From Lachnospiraceae bacterium (GTDB lineage: Bacteria > Bacillota > Clostridia > Lachnospirales > Lachnospiraceae), in assembly GCA_017441295.1 (NCBI GenBank), contig JAFRYA010000026.1:62001-126000 (forward strand): a stretch of 64,000 nt of DNA. The letters run 5' to 3'. The notes beneath the pieces are model-generated. The model had not been told where the DNA came from and ran no database searches. It was given only the letters and a program-made list of their open reading frames with translations. How positions within the stretch are numbered: position 1 is the stretch's first letter; each line of letters opens with the position of its first letter. A program made the translations under genes and the position numbers. This document shows positions 1 through 7,910 of this stretch, in pieces.

Positions 1-492
1 TTCTGATTTGCTTCTGACCCGTTCGCCTTTCTGTGTATAGTGCTCAGGTGTGCCCAGAGCAAAACCTTTTTTATTATACTCCTGGGCCAGCCAGGCAGCA
101 GCATATTCCTCATCAGACAAAATGGCAGGAGTTATAATAGGTTTCATCTTCTCGCCTGAGGTCAGATAGACGTTTTCCAAAGCGTCTGCATCATATTTGG
201 ACAAAAAAGAATTTATTGCTTTTAATTGTTCGTTTGCGGTTTTGATGAGATGCAGATCGTACTTTTTTTAGGCAAGTGCATACGCAGTTCTCTTTTTTGA
301 GGAGGGAATATACTTGCCGCTTGGATCGCTCGGATCAAGTCTGTTATAAAACTGTATTCCTCCATTATGCGATGATATTCTCAAAGTTCCTTCAGGAGCT
401 TTGGAAATGCGTTTTTCGGCATTGATGATGATTTTTTCAAGGTATTCCTTTTCATCAATGAGCTTTTTGATTATTTCGTGGTTCTTTTGCAT
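1..492 (-). pseudogene. Interrupted PD-(D/E)XK-like hypothetical protein, N-terminal part (runs off left edge)
   Basis: A minus-strand frame starts at ATG 492-490 (MQKNHEIIKKLIDEKEYLEK) behind an AAAGGA ribosome site and stays open to the window edge except for a single in-frame TAA at 270-268. Coding is recognisable on both sides of the stop: before it LRISSHNGGIQFYNRL and YIPSSKKRTAYALA, after it KKYDLHLIKTANEQLK and, near the edge, YTQKGERVRSKSE. The R-V-R-S-K-S-E ending and the overall order recall a clostridial hypothetical family whose downstream part looks like a restriction-endonuclease fold; that recollection is from memory. Family members usually read L-A-Q-K at the interrupted spot, so CAA to TAA is the simplest explanation. 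No indel is needed, because the frame is preserved. The C-terminal half lies outside the window. Confidence 0.6.
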
Positions 493-530
493 GATTGTTC
501 CTTTCATATTAGATGTATGTTTAGTAGATG

Positions 531-881
531 GGCGCATAGATTTGTAGTTTTCTTTATTTAGACGCCCATAAATAATGATTTGCGAAGGCCAGGGCGTATA
601 GAATGAAGGAAAATGGATTTTTAGACGCCTTTACAGGTGCTGTGATTTTAGTAAAGGCGTATAGATTTTGACTATACGGGATTATAGACGCCTTGTGCCT
701 GGGCATTCTTGAAAACATGGGCGTAAATATTGTAGAAACTTCGAATTCTAGACGCCACTGAAGAAAAAAGAGTAATATAATAGGCGTATAGACTTTACAA
801 TAATTGATATTTAGACGCCCATAGGAAAAATAAGAAAGAATATAGGCGTATAGATTTAAGAACTGCTTGATTCTTGACGCC
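531..881. repeat. Array A: six alternating inverted-repeat units, 63-bp period
   Basis: The 494-base gap between the interrupted gene and the flavodoxin gene holds twelve copies of one motif in strictly alternating orientation. GGCGTATAGA or a close variant starts at 531, 593, 656, 720, 783 and 845; the inverted form TAGACGCC starts at 559, 622, 685, 749, 812 and 874 (the last reads TTGACGCC). Same-orientation copies are 62-64 bp apart. Each GGCGTATAGA is followed by an AT-rich 18-19-base loop and then TAGACGCC, forming a 36-37-base imperfect palindrome. The palindromes are separated by 25-27-base spacers with unrelated sequences. One spacer is itself part of a longer 10-bp perfect stem (625-634 with 651-660). 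No cas gene or transposase is adjacent. The same motif recurs at 48085-48299. Confidence 0.85.
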
Positions 882-937
882 TTTTTCTCAGATTTGAGTA
901 GAATACTCATATGTATTTATACATGTTGTGTTTTTTA

Positions 938-966
938 TTGTCAATTATTGCGGAGTCCTATACAAT
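938..966 (+). promoter_or_regulatory. SigA-type promoter for the flavodoxin gene
   Basis: TTGTCA at 938-943 and TACAAT at 961-966 are separated by exactly 17 bases. The hexamers lie about 20 bases upstream of the ATG at 987, with an AAAAGGAG ribosome site between. Confidence 0.7.
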
Positions 967-986
967 AAAAAAAGGAGAAAACAGTT

Positions 987-1463
987 ATGAGCAATATTTT
1001 AGTAGCATATTTCAGCGCGAGTAATGTAACGGCCAAGCTGGCGGAGCGTCTGGCCGGAGCTATCAGAGCTGATCTGTATGAAATTAAACCAGAGGTGCCG
1101 TACACAAAAGCGGATCTGAACTGGATGGATAAGAAGAGCCGCAGCACTGTAGAAATGAATGACAGAAGCTGCAGACCGGCCATCGCTGACAAGGTGGAAA
1201 ACATGGCGCAGTATGATACAGTTTTCGTGGGCTTCCCTGTATGGTGGTACCGCGAGCCTTCCATCATTGATACATTTATGGAAAGCTATGATTTCGGCGG
1301 CAAGACAGTTATTCCGTTTGCAACATCAGGCGGCAGTGATATAGGCGATTCCGGACAGAACATGCAGGCGTTGGTCAAAGGGGCCAAGGTTGAGAAAGGT
1401 AAGAAATTTGCTGCCAGGGCTTCAGCTGATGAACTGAAGAAGTGGGCTGAGGCATGGCTGTAA
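987..1463 (+). CDS. Flavodoxin family protein
   Basis: A 158-residue protein with the short-chain flavodoxin fold. It opens with NILVAYFSASNVTAKLAE, where the S-A-S-N-V-T stretch sits at the FMN-phosphate loop. It continues with FVGFPVWWYREPSIIDTF near residues 80-95 and FATSGGSDIGDSGQ near 112-125, both typical of the flavodoxin-4-like group that includes small NAD(P)H/FMN electron carriers. No membrane segment or extra domain is present. The start is the ATG behind AAAAGGAG. The rubrerythrin gene begins 24 bases after its stop, so the two are probably co-transcribed, which suggests a role in electron supply under oxidative stress. The exact partner cannot be read from the sequence. Confidence 0.85.
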   Translation: MSNILVAYFSASNVTAKLAERLAGAIRADLYEIKPEVPYTKADLNWMDKKSRSTVEMNDRSCRPAIADKVENMAQYDTVFVGFPVWWYREPSIIDTFMESYDFGGKTVIPFATSGGSDIGDSGQNMQALVKGAKVEKGKKFAARASADELKKWAEAWL

Positions 1464-1486
1464 TATAAAAAGAAAGGGTGATAATT

Positions 1487-2026
1487 ATGGGAAATAAATA
1501 CGAAGGAACACAGACTGAGAAGAATCTGGCCGCTGCATTCGCAGGCGAGTCACAGGCCAGAAATAAGTATACTTACTTTGCTTCAAAGGCAAAGAAGGAA
1601 GGCTACGAGCAGATTTCAGCTCTCTTCCTGAAGACAGCTGAAAATGAGAAAGAGCATGCCAAGATGTGGTTCAAGGAACTGGACGGCATCGGTTCCACAG
1701 CAGAGAATCTGCTGGCTGCAGCTGAAGGCGAAAACTATGAGTGGACTGATATGTACGAAGGTTTCGCTAAGACAGCCGAAGAGGAAGGCTTTGCTGACCT
1801 GGCTGAGAAATTCCGCCTTGTAGCAGCAATCGAGAAGCACCATGAGGAGCGTTACCGCGCTCTGCTCAAGAATGTTGAGACAGCTCAGGTATTTGAAAAG
1901 AGTGAGGTTAAAATCTGGGAATGCCGCAACTGCGGACATATCGTGATCGGTACAAAGGCACCTGAAATCTGCCCGACATGCGCTCATCCACAAGCATACT
2001 TCGAAGTAAACTGCGAAAATTATTAA
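1487..2026 (+). CDS. rbr: Rubrerythrin
   Basis: A 179-residue rubrerythrin, a non-haem di-iron protein that reduces hydrogen peroxide using electrons from rubredoxin. The N-terminal four-helix domain carries the iron ligands: [10 protein letters not shown] near residue 20, [10 protein letters not shown] near 52-57, [12 protein letters not shown] near 95 and EKHHEERY near 127. The C-terminal rubredoxin-like domain has C-R-N-C-G and C-P-T-C pairs that bind a single iron. The ATG at 1487 is preferred over an upstream GTG at 1478, because the AAAGGGTG ribosome site then has normal spacing. The gene follows the flavodoxin directly and ends in a strong terminator at 2036-2063. Confidence 0.95.
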   Translation: MGNKYEGTQTEKNLAAAFAGESQARNKYTYFASKAKKEGYEQISALFLKTAENEKEHAKMWFKELDGIGSTAENLLAAAEGENYEWTDMYEGFAKTAEEEGFADLAEKFRLVAAIEKHHEERYRALLKNVETAQVFEKSEVKIWECRNCGHIVIGTKAPEICPTCAHPQAYFEVNCENY

Positions 2027-2035
2027 TCTGTGTAA

Positions 2036-2063
2036 AAAGGAGGTCTACGGACCTCCTTTTTTT
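2036..2063 (+). terminator. Rho-independent terminator after rubrerythrin
   Basis: A perfect 10-bp stem (AAAGGAGGTC with GACCTCCTTT) closes on a four-base loop and runs into an uninterrupted T tract. Confidence 0.9.
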
Positions 2064-2128
2064 ATTGTGGAAAAATAAAGCCAAATAATGTACTATAATG
2101 GCAGTGTTTTTTTCTTAGGAGGTAGGAC

Positions 2129-2977
2129 ATGAGTAAACCAATAGTTATTACTACAGACAGCACAGCGGATCTTTCACAGGAATTAAAGGAAAGATACGGA
2201 ATCAAAACGATCCCGCTGATTGTTAATATTGGTGAAGACAGCTATTATGACGGAATAGATATTAAACCGGATGAATTATATAAACTTTACAGAGAGAAGG
2301 GGCTCCTTCCCAAGACTTCAGCACCAAGTATCGATGAGATGATCGATTTCTTCAAAGAATTCACGGATCAGGGCTGTGAAGTCATTCATTTTGACATCAG
2401 TTCAGAACTTTCCAATTCTTTCAACGCGGCTTCTTATGCCGCCGGACTGACTGAAGGAGTGTATCCGATAGACAGCCGTATGCTGTCCACAGGCATTGCG
2501 CTGCTGGCTATTGAGGCAGCTGAGTGCAGAGACAAGGGCATGAGCGCCAAAGAAATCGTTGAGCATGTTGAGGCACTTAAGGAAAAGGTTTCCACCAGCT
2601 TTGTAGTTGACACTCTGGAATTCCTGTGGAAAGGCGGACGCTGCTCAGGCGTTACTGCTTTTGGTGCAAATCTCATGAAGATCAAACCACAGCTCGAACT
2701 CATTGACGGCAAGATCGAAGTAACCAAGAAGTTCCGCGGCAAGATAGAGAGAGTATATCGTAAGTACATCGAAGAGCAGCTGGAAGGTAAGAAAGTCCGT
2801 CCGGGTCATGTATTTATTACTGAATCAGGCGAGATTGAGCCTGCAGTGATCGAAGAACTCATGCAGCTGGTCAAGGAAAAGACAGGCTGCAGTGAAGTAC
2901 ATCACACTGAAGCAGGCTGCACAGTATGCTCACACTGCGGTCCTAAGACCCTGGGTGTTCTTTTCATCGAAGAATAA
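2129..2977 (+). CDS. DegV family fatty-acid-binding protein
   Basis: A 282-residue DegV protein. Members bind a fatty acid in a cleft between two domains and can act as the FakB subunit that presents it to the FakA kinase. Visible hallmarks are ITTDSTADLSQELKERYG at residues 6-23, KTSAPSIDEM near 62, FDISSELSNSF near 90, and STSFVVDTLEFLWKGGRC near 155. Length and domain order are normal. Start ATG follows TAGGAGGT. It is monocistronic or nearly so: a terminator lies upstream, and the response-regulator box follows its stop directly. A second, interrupted degV lies at 23850-24734. No fakA is present in the window. Confidence 0.92.
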   Translation: MSKPIVITTDSTADLSQELKERYGIKTIPLIVNIGEDSYYDGIDIKPDELYKLYREKGLLPKTSAPSIDEMIDFFKEFTDQGCEVIHFDISSELSNSFNAASYAAGLTEGVYPIDSRMLSTGIALLAIEAAECRDKGMSAKEIVEHVEALKEKVSTSFVVDTLEFLWKGGRCSGVTAFGANLMKIKPQLELIDGKIEVTKKFRGKIERVYRKYIEEQLEGKKVRPGHVFITESGEIEPAVIEELMQLVKEKTGCSEVHHTEAGCTVCSHCGPKTLGVLFIEE

Positions 2978-2978
2978 T

Positions 2979-3000
2979 TTTAAAGTTCATTTAATGTTCG
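2979..3000 (+). promoter_or_regulatory. Candidate CiaR-like box and promoter of the two-component operon
   Basis: Two 11-bp direct repeats lie end to end: TTTAAAGTTCA (2979-2989) and TTTAATGTTCG (2990-3000). They match the spacing of the streptococcal CiaR consensus TTTAAG-N5-TTTAAG, though the sixth base of each half differs. A plausible -10 element, TAATAT, begins at 3007, so the box covers the -35 position as expected for an activated or autoregulated promoter. The same box with a better match precedes the lipoprotein gene at 5148-5169. Confidence 0.6.
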
Positions 3001-3042
3001 GCTTTTAATATATGGGAAACATAGATAAGGAGCATAAAGCAG

Positions 3043-3717
3043 ATGCGTATATTACTTGCTGAAGATGAAAAGGCTCTGGCAAGAGCAGTAGCTAAAATAT
3101 TTGAGAAAAATAATTATTCCGCAGACGTCGTATATAACGGGGAGGATGCACTGGATTACATCATTTCCGGTAATTATGACGCTGCGGTTCTTGATATTAT
3201 GATGCCAAAAATGGATGGCATCACCGTCCTGAAAAAGGTCAGGGAGTCGGGCAGTCAGATACCTATCCTTATGCTGACTGCTAAGGCGGAAATCGATGAC
3301 AAGGTATTGGGTCTGGACAGCGGAGCTAATGATTATCTGGCTAAACCGTTTGATTCCAGAGAACTCCTGGCCAGACTCCGCAGCATTACCCGTACCAGGA
3401 CGGAAGTTGACACCAAGCTGTCGATGGGCAATATCACTCTGGACCGTGCCACATTTGAGCTGTCGTCTCCGACGGGCAGTTTCAAGCTGGCTAACAAAGA
3501 GTACCAGATGATGGAATTCTTTATGTCCAATCCGCATCATATCATTTCCACGGAGAGGTTCATGGAGAAGATATGGGGCTATGACAGCGATGCCGAGATC
3601 AATGTGGTATGGGTTTATATCTCATATCTGCGCAAGAAGCTGACGGCGCTGGGAGCTAATGTCCAGATCAAAGCTTCCAGAAATGCAGGATACTCGCTGG
3701 AGGACGCAAATGATTAA
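3043..3717 (+). CDS. OmpR/PhoB-family response regulator (CiaR-like)
   Basis: A 224-residue response regulator with a receiver domain (1-120) and a winged-helix DNA-binding domain (125-220). The phospho-acceptor is Asp51 in AVLDIMMPKMDG. The switch residues lie in LMLTAKAEIDDK and LAKPFDSREL, which contains the conserved lysine. The DNA-binding part ends with the OmpR signature VWVYISYLRKKL. Start ATG follows AAGGAG. It overlaps the histidine kinase gene by 8 bases. The direct-repeat box in front of it matches the CiaR architecture, so autoregulation is likely. The CiaR assignment rests on box and subfamily resemblance, not on a search. Confidence 0.92.
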   Translation: MRILLAEDEKALARAVAKIFEKNNYSADVVYNGEDALDYIISGNYDAAVLDIMMPKMDGITVLKKVRESGSQIPILMLTAKAEIDDKVLGLDSGANDYLAKPFDSRELLARLRSITRTRTEVDTKLSMGNITLDRATFELSSPTGSFKLANKEYQMMEFFMSNPHHIISTERFMEKIWGYDSDAEINVVWVYISYLRKKLTALGANVQIKASRNAGYSLEDAND

Positions 3718-4972
3718 GAAACTGAAAAAGAAATTCATCATTCTCGCCACGGTATCCATGCTGGCCCTGATGGCGGTGCTGATCCTGGTCATGAACCTGA
3801 TCAACTATAGCACAGTTGTAGCTGAGAGCGACAAAGTCATAGAGGTGCTCCCGCGCTCAATGGAGCCTTTCGACGGTGATGACCACCCGATCGGGCCGAG
3901 GGAGGACCATGACGATGATTTCTGGGATGATGACGATTTCCCGCGTGGAATGTCGCCGGAGGTCATGTACGAGGCCAGATACTTCGCAGCGGTCGTATCA
4001 TCAGATGGTACGATCAAAGATATAGATATATCCAGGATTATTTCAGTCGACAGAACCACCGCGGAAGAATACGTTCAGAAGGCATTGTCTGGCAGCAGGA
4101 GCAAAGGCTTCATAGGGCAGTTCCGTTATATGAAAATGCAGGACGGAGATGACACGAGAATAGTGTTCCTGGACTGCGGACGCAGGCTGGAGGCATTTAA
4201 TAAATTCATGTTGATCAGCATTCTGATCGGCGTGGCCGGGTGTGTGATAGTATTCCTTGTTTTCCTGTTTGCCGCGGGACGCATCATCAGACCTATCTCA
4301 GAAAGCTACGAGAAGCAGAAACGCTTCATAACTGACGCAGGACATGAGATCAAAACCCCGCTGACAATAATCGCTGCCAATGTGGATCTACTCAGGGAAG
4401 ACATAGGCGAAAACGAAAGCCTCGATGATATCAGCAGCCAGACAAAGAGACTGGCAGGTCTGACAAATGACCTTGTATATCTTTCCAAGATGGAAGAGGC
4501 AGACAGGCAGCTGGTCAAAGTGGACTTCCCGGTTTCAGATCTGATTTCGGAGACAGCGGGCTCATTCCAGGCAGTAGCCGCATCGCAGAAGAAAGATTAC
4601 CGGATCAATGTTCAGCCAGGCCTCACAATGAACGCGGCGCCGGAAGAAATTGAACGACTCGCTTCCATTCTTATAGAAAACGCTATGAAATATTCACCTG
4701 AGGGCGGCAATGTAACCATTGACCTGCAGCAGCAGAAAAAGAATATAGTGCTGTCAGTGTCCAACACCACAGGCGAAGAAATGTCACAGAAAGACCTGTC
4801 GCATCTGTTCGACAGATTCTACAGGACGGACAAGTCCAGAAACTCAGAAACCGGCGGCCACGGCATCGGCTTATCAATAGCCCAGGCCATAACTGAAGCC
4901 CACGGCGGCAGAATTACAGCAGCAGTTGATAATGATTCTGTATTCAATATAACAGCCGTTATTCCACAATAA
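3710..4972 (+). CDS. Sensor histidine kinase (CiaH-like)
   Basis: A 420-residue membrane kinase. A first transmembrane helix (about residues 9-31) is followed by an extracytoplasmic loop. That loop holds a strongly acidic patch near residues 55-70 (DDHPIGPREDHDDDFWDDDD). A second helix (about 165-195) leads to a dimerisation domain with the H-box DAGHEIKTPL. The ATPase domain has ILIENAMKYSPEGG (N box), FDRFYRTDKSR and GGHGIGLSIAQ (G boxes). The acidic patch resembles sensors of cations or cationic peptides such as PhoQ, but the ligand is unknown. Start ATG 3710 overlaps the regulator stop. An attenuating or terminating hairpin follows at 4990-5024. Confidence 0.92.
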   Translation: MIKKLKKKFIILATVSMLALMAVLILVMNLINYSTVVAESDKVIEVLPRSMEPFDGDDHPIGPREDHDDDFWDDDDFPRGMSPEVMYEARYFAAVVSSDGTIKDIDISRIISVDRTTAEEYVQKALSGSRSKGFIGQFRYMKMQDGDDTRIVFLDCGRRLEAFNKFMLISILIGVAGCVIVFLVFLFAAGRIIRPISESYEKQKRFITDAGHEIKTPLTIIAANVDLLREDIGENESLDDISSQTKRLAGLTNDLVYLSKMEEADRQLVKVDFPVSDLISETAGSFQAVAASQKKDYRINVQPGLTMNAAPEEIERLASILIENAMKYSPEGGNVTIDLQQQKKNIVLSVSNTTGEEMSQKDLSHLFDRFYRTDKSRNSETGGHGIGLSIAQAITEAHGGRITAAVDNDSVFNITAVIPQ

Positions 4973-4989
4973 AACAAACATATAATATA

Positions 4990-5024
4990 AAAGAGTTGTC
5001 GAAATATTTGACAGCTCTTTTTTT
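4990..5024 (+). terminator. Terminator after the histidine kinase gene
   Basis: An 11-bp stem (AAAGAGTTGTC with GACAGCTCTTT, one G-U pair) is followed by a T run. Confidence 0.85.
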
Positions 5025-5108
5025 ATGTTTGTGTTTCTGCCCTTTCCTCACACGGCTCGAAAGTACTAAGGCTCATTGTGTGATTGAAAGGGCAGAAACA
5101 CAGACATA
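5024..5108. repeat. Long near-perfect hairpin, 23-bp arms
   Basis: The arm at 5024-5046 (TATGTTTGTGTTTCTGCCCT and on) pairs with 5086-5108 at 22 of 23 positions. Inside the 39-base loop CACAC pairs with GTGTG, extending the structure. It starts within the T tract of the preceding terminator and ends 40 bases before the response-regulator box. It has no T tract of its own, so it is unlikely to be a simple terminator. It could be a single palindromic repeat element or a structured RNA. Confidence 0.7.
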
Positions 5109-5147
5109 AATAATAGCCTGAAAAAATATTCGAAAAACTTTTTATCT

Positions 5148-5180
5148 TTTAAGGTTCGTTTAAGAAATGGGCATTATACT
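5148..5180 (+). promoter_or_regulatory. CiaR-like box and -10 element of the lipoprotein/VTC operon
   Basis: TTTAAGGTTCGTTTAAG is an exact TTTAAG-N5-TTTAAG direct repeat. A -10-like TATACT begins at 5175, the same distance downstream (27-28 bases) as at the regulator's own promoter. This points to control of this operon by the upstream two-component system. Confidence 0.65.
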
Positions 5181-5214
5181 TCGGTCAAACCTAAGGAAAA
5201 GGAGGCAAAATATT

Positions 5215-6510
5215 ATGAAGAAAAAGGTGATAACAATTGCGGCGGCTTTAATGCTTTCAGCTTCGCTGGCAGCGTGCGGCGCGGCAAATAACAACAATAC
5301 AAATACTGATACTCAGATTGCATCTCAGGAGCAGCAGGTAACAACTATTGAAAATACAAATGCTGAGGACACTGCAGCAACAGAGTATACCGCAGAGGCT
5401 ACTATCGTTAACGTCAGCACAGACGGCGCAATCGACACTTCTGATCTGTTCACAGAGAGAGATCTCACACAGACTGCGGATCTCAGCGAAGCGGTTTATC
5501 TGACACTGGAGGACAGCAGCGATATTGAGATCAATGGAGCAGGCGTTTACGTCATCTCCGGTGAGGCACAGAATTCAACAATCATTGTTGAAGCAGGCGA
5601 TGAAGACAAGGTTCAGATAGTGCTGGACGGAGCAAGCATTACCAATACTGATTTCCCATGCATTTATGTAAAGAACGCAGACAAGGTATTCGTAACAACA
5701 GCTGAAGGCACAGTAAATAATCTGACTGTTACAGGAACCTTCACTGCAGATGATACGACCAACACAGATGCAGTAATCTTCTCAAAAGATGATCTGGTAC
5801 TGAATGGCCTCGGCACACTTAACATAACATCAAGTGATAATGGAGTTGCAGGCAAGGACGACCTGAAGGTAACCGGAGGCACGATCAACATTACTTGCGA
5901 AGACTGCGCATTTGAGGCAAATGACTCAATCTGTGTAGCAGACGGAACCATAAACATCCAGTCAGTCAATGACGGACTCCACGCAGAATATGATGAGGAT
6001 GACAGCGTTGGATTCATTTATATCTGCGGCGGAACTATCAATATCAATTCAGACGATGATGGAATTCACGCTACAACCATCTGTCAGATTGACGGCGGAA
6101 CAATTGTCATAGATGCTGCAGAAGCCATCGAGGCAACTCAGGTGCAGATCAATGACGGAACCGTTGATATTAAAGCTACTGACGATGGCATTAACGGATC
6201 TCAAAAATCCAGCGCTTACACAATCTTTGTAGAGATCAACGGCGGTGACATCAGCATCGATATGGGCCAGGGAGATACAGACGCGATCGATTCAAACGGA
6301 GATCTCTATATTAACGGAGGAACACTCAATATTACAGCCCAGTCCGCATTCGATTATGACGGAACAGGACAGTACAACGGAGGAACCATTTACGTAAATG
6401 GAACCCAGGTCAATACTCTTTCCAATCAGATGATGGGCGGAATGCCCGGCGGTGATATGGGCGGACAGCCTGGTGGACAGCCTGGCGGAGTCCCTGGAGG
6501 CAGACCTTAA
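5215..6510 (+). CDS. Lipoprotein with beta-helical carbohydrate-binding domain (Cthe_2159-like)
   Basis: A 431-residue surface lipoprotein. The signal peptide MKKKVITIAAALMLSASLAAC ends in a lipobox with Cys21. A low-complexity Asn/Thr linker follows. Then comes a long right-handed beta-helix, visible as recurring G-T-I-N-I type rungs (GTLNITSSDNGVAGKDD, GTINITCEDCAFEANDS, GTINIQSVNDGLHAEYD, GTININSDDDGIHATT). The pattern of alternating N-I strands and D-D-G-I turns matches the carbohydrate-binding domain family that includes Cthe_2159, whose members bind polysaccharide and calcium. The C-terminus is a Gly/Pro/Met-rich tail of MGG and PGG repeats. It heads an operon with VTC and DUF4956 genes, a combination common in Firmicutes. 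Start ATG 5215 follows AAGGAGG. Confidence 0.88.
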   Translation: MKKKVITIAAALMLSASLAACGAANNNNTNTDTQIASQEQQVTTIENTNAEDTAATEYTAEATIVNVSTDGAIDTSDLFTERDLTQTADLSEAVYLTLEDSSDIEINGAGVYVISGEAQNSTIIVEAGDEDKVQIVLDGASITNTDFPCIYVKNADKVFVTTAEGTVNNLTVTGTFTADDTTNTDAVIFSKDDLVLNGLGTLNITSSDNGVAGKDDLKVTGGTINITCEDCAFEANDSICVADGTINIQSVNDGLHAEYDEDDSVGFIYICGGTININSDDDGIHATTICQIDGGTIVIDAAEAIEATQVQINDGTVDIKATDDGINGSQKSSAYTIFVEINGGDISIDMGQGDTDAIDSNGDLYINGGTLNITAQSAFDYDGTGQYNGGTIYVNGTQVNTLSNQMMGGMPGGDMGGQPGGQPGGVPGGRP

Positions 6511-6531
6511 AAATGTAAGAAGGTGACAGAA

Positions 6532-7350
6532 ATGAAAGCAAACATTGTTGAAAATCCAATAACTGTAATGAAGCGCCACGAGATGAAATATCTCCTGAAC
6601 GCTGAACAGACAGAATATCTCAGAAGCGCTCTGGAAGGATATATGGAAATTGATGAATTCGGACGTACGTCCATAGCATCCCTATATTACGACACTCCGG
6701 ACTACAGGCTGATCAGAACCAGTCTGGAGAGACCGGCCTTCAAAGAGAAAATCAGACTGCGTTCATATGGGATTGCGTCAGAAAGTTCTCCGGTCTATCT
6801 GGAACTTAAGCGAAAAGCCGATCACGTAGTGTACAAGAGAAGGATCCAGAGCACGGTCGGCAGCACTGAGAGATTTTTCGAAGGCGATGAGAATGTTTTC
6901 AGCAAAGGGCAGATCAGCAGTGAAATAGCAGCTTTCAGGGATCATTACAAAAATCTGGCTCCGGCGTGTCTGATCATTTACGACAGAACAGCTTATTATG
7001 AGCCCGGAGGCAGCCTTCGTCTCACGATAGATGAGAATCCGCGCTACCGCATGAAGGATCTGACGCTGACCAAGTCGATGGAGGGGACATTGCTCCTGCC
7101 TGAGGGCTGGACAATCCTGGAGATAAAAGTGCAGGACGCTATGCCGCTGTGGCTGGCAGACATCCTGGATCATGGCGAAATATACAAAACGAGTTTCTCT
7201 AAATACGGGGAAGCATACAAAAGAGAGGTGAAGACAGATGTTCAATTCAATATACTCAGCAGCCGTAACACCAACACAGTTTTTCATAATGGCTGGAGCG
7301 GCTATAGTAACAGGACTGATTTACGCGTGGCTTATGAGCTTTCGCATTAA
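6532..7350 (+). CDS. VTC-domain polyphosphate polymerase
   Basis: A 272-residue protein consisting of a single VTC catalytic domain, the tunnel-fold enzyme that makes polyphosphate from ATP. Basic tunnel motifs are visible: MKRHEMKYLL at residues 13-22, SLYYDTPDYRLI near 50, KEKIRLRSYG near 74, YLELKRKADHVVYKRR near 90, IYDRTAY near 152 and WTILEIKVQD near 202. It has no SPX or membrane domain of its own. The DUF4956 membrane protein beginning inside its 3' end may supply the membrane part. The last 37 codons overlap the next gene by 113 bases, and the tail beyond KYGEAYKREV looks non-conserved. Start ATG 6532 follows AAGAAGGTGA. Confidence 0.88.
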   Translation: MKANIVENPITVMKRHEMKYLLNAEQTEYLRSALEGYMEIDEFGRTSIASLYYDTPDYRLIRTSLERPAFKEKIRLRSYGIASESSPVYLELKRKADHVVYKRRIQSTVGSTERFFEGDENVFSKGQISSEIAAFRDHYKNLAPACLIIYDRTAYYEPGGSLRLTIDENPRYRMKDLTLTKSMEGTLLLPEGWTILEIKVQDAMPLWLADILDHGEIYKTSFSKYGEAYKREVKTDVQFNILSSRNTNTVFHNGWSGYSNRTDLRVAYELSH

Positions 7351-7909
7351 ATCCACCAGAAGGTTTTTCGTGGTAACAGCGGTGCTGCCGTTCATCGTAG
7401 GAGCAGTTATCACATTCGTTAACGGAAACATCGGAGCCGGCGTGGCAGTCGGAGGCGCATTCGGTCTTATCAGATTCAGGAGTGCACCGGGCAGCGCAGA
7501 CGAGATTGCAGCCATCCTGTTTTCAATGGGATCCGGCATTGCCTTCGGAATGGGCTACATTGGATACGGTGTAGTTATCCTGTTAGGATTGGCTCTGCTT
7601 TATCTGATATTCGCGGCACTCGGAATATTCGACCACAAGCAGCTGGCAGCAGAGCAGATGCTCAAGATAACAATCCCCGAGTCATTGGAGTACAACGGAG
7701 TATTTGATGAAATATTCAGCCGTTACCTCACAAAATCTGAATCTATGGGTGTAAAGACGACAGGAATGGGCTCGATGTTCCGCCTGACCTACAAAATTCA
7801 GATGAAAGACCAGAAAGAAGAGAAGGCGTTCATTGATGAACTCCGCACCAGAAACGGAAATCTGGAGATTTCGATCCTGCCTTATTCAGAAAAGGATAAG
7901 CAGTTATAA
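7238..7909 (+). CDS. DUF4956 membrane protein
   Basis: A 223-residue protein with three or four membrane helices in the first 130 residues (about 13-33, 44-65 and 90-125). They are interrupted by the glycine-rich segment GNIGAGVAVGGAFGLIRFRSAPGSADEIAA, which is typical of DUF4956 proteins. A soluble C-terminal domain follows. The family habitually sits beside VTC polymerases and surface carbohydrate-binding or CotH-type proteins, so a role in anchoring or exporting the polymer is likely but unproven. The start ATG follows GAGAGGTGA, inside the VTC gene. The operon ends at the hairpin 7911-7942. Confidence 0.85.
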   Translation: MFNSIYSAAVTPTQFFIMAGAAIVTGLIYAWLMSFRIKSTRRFFVVTAVLPFIVGAVITFVNGNIGAGVAVGGAFGLIRFRSAPGSADEIAAILFSMGSGIAFGMGYIGYGVVILLGLALLYLIFAALGIFDHKQLAAEQMLKITIPESLEYNGVFDEIFSRYLTKSESMGVKTTGMGSMFRLTYKIQMKDQKEEKAFIDELRTRNGNLEISILPYSEKDKQL

Positions 7910-7910
7910 T

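Noticed and set aside
531..881. Array A as a CRISPR array
   Set aside because: Repeats are only 8-10 bases, alternate in orientation and enclose variable loops; spacers are 25-27 bases, shorter than usual, and no cas gene is in the window.
554..910. Protein-coding frame on the minus strand across array A
   Set aside because: The frame exists only because the repeat lacks stops; it has no ribosome site and its translation simply repeats the array.
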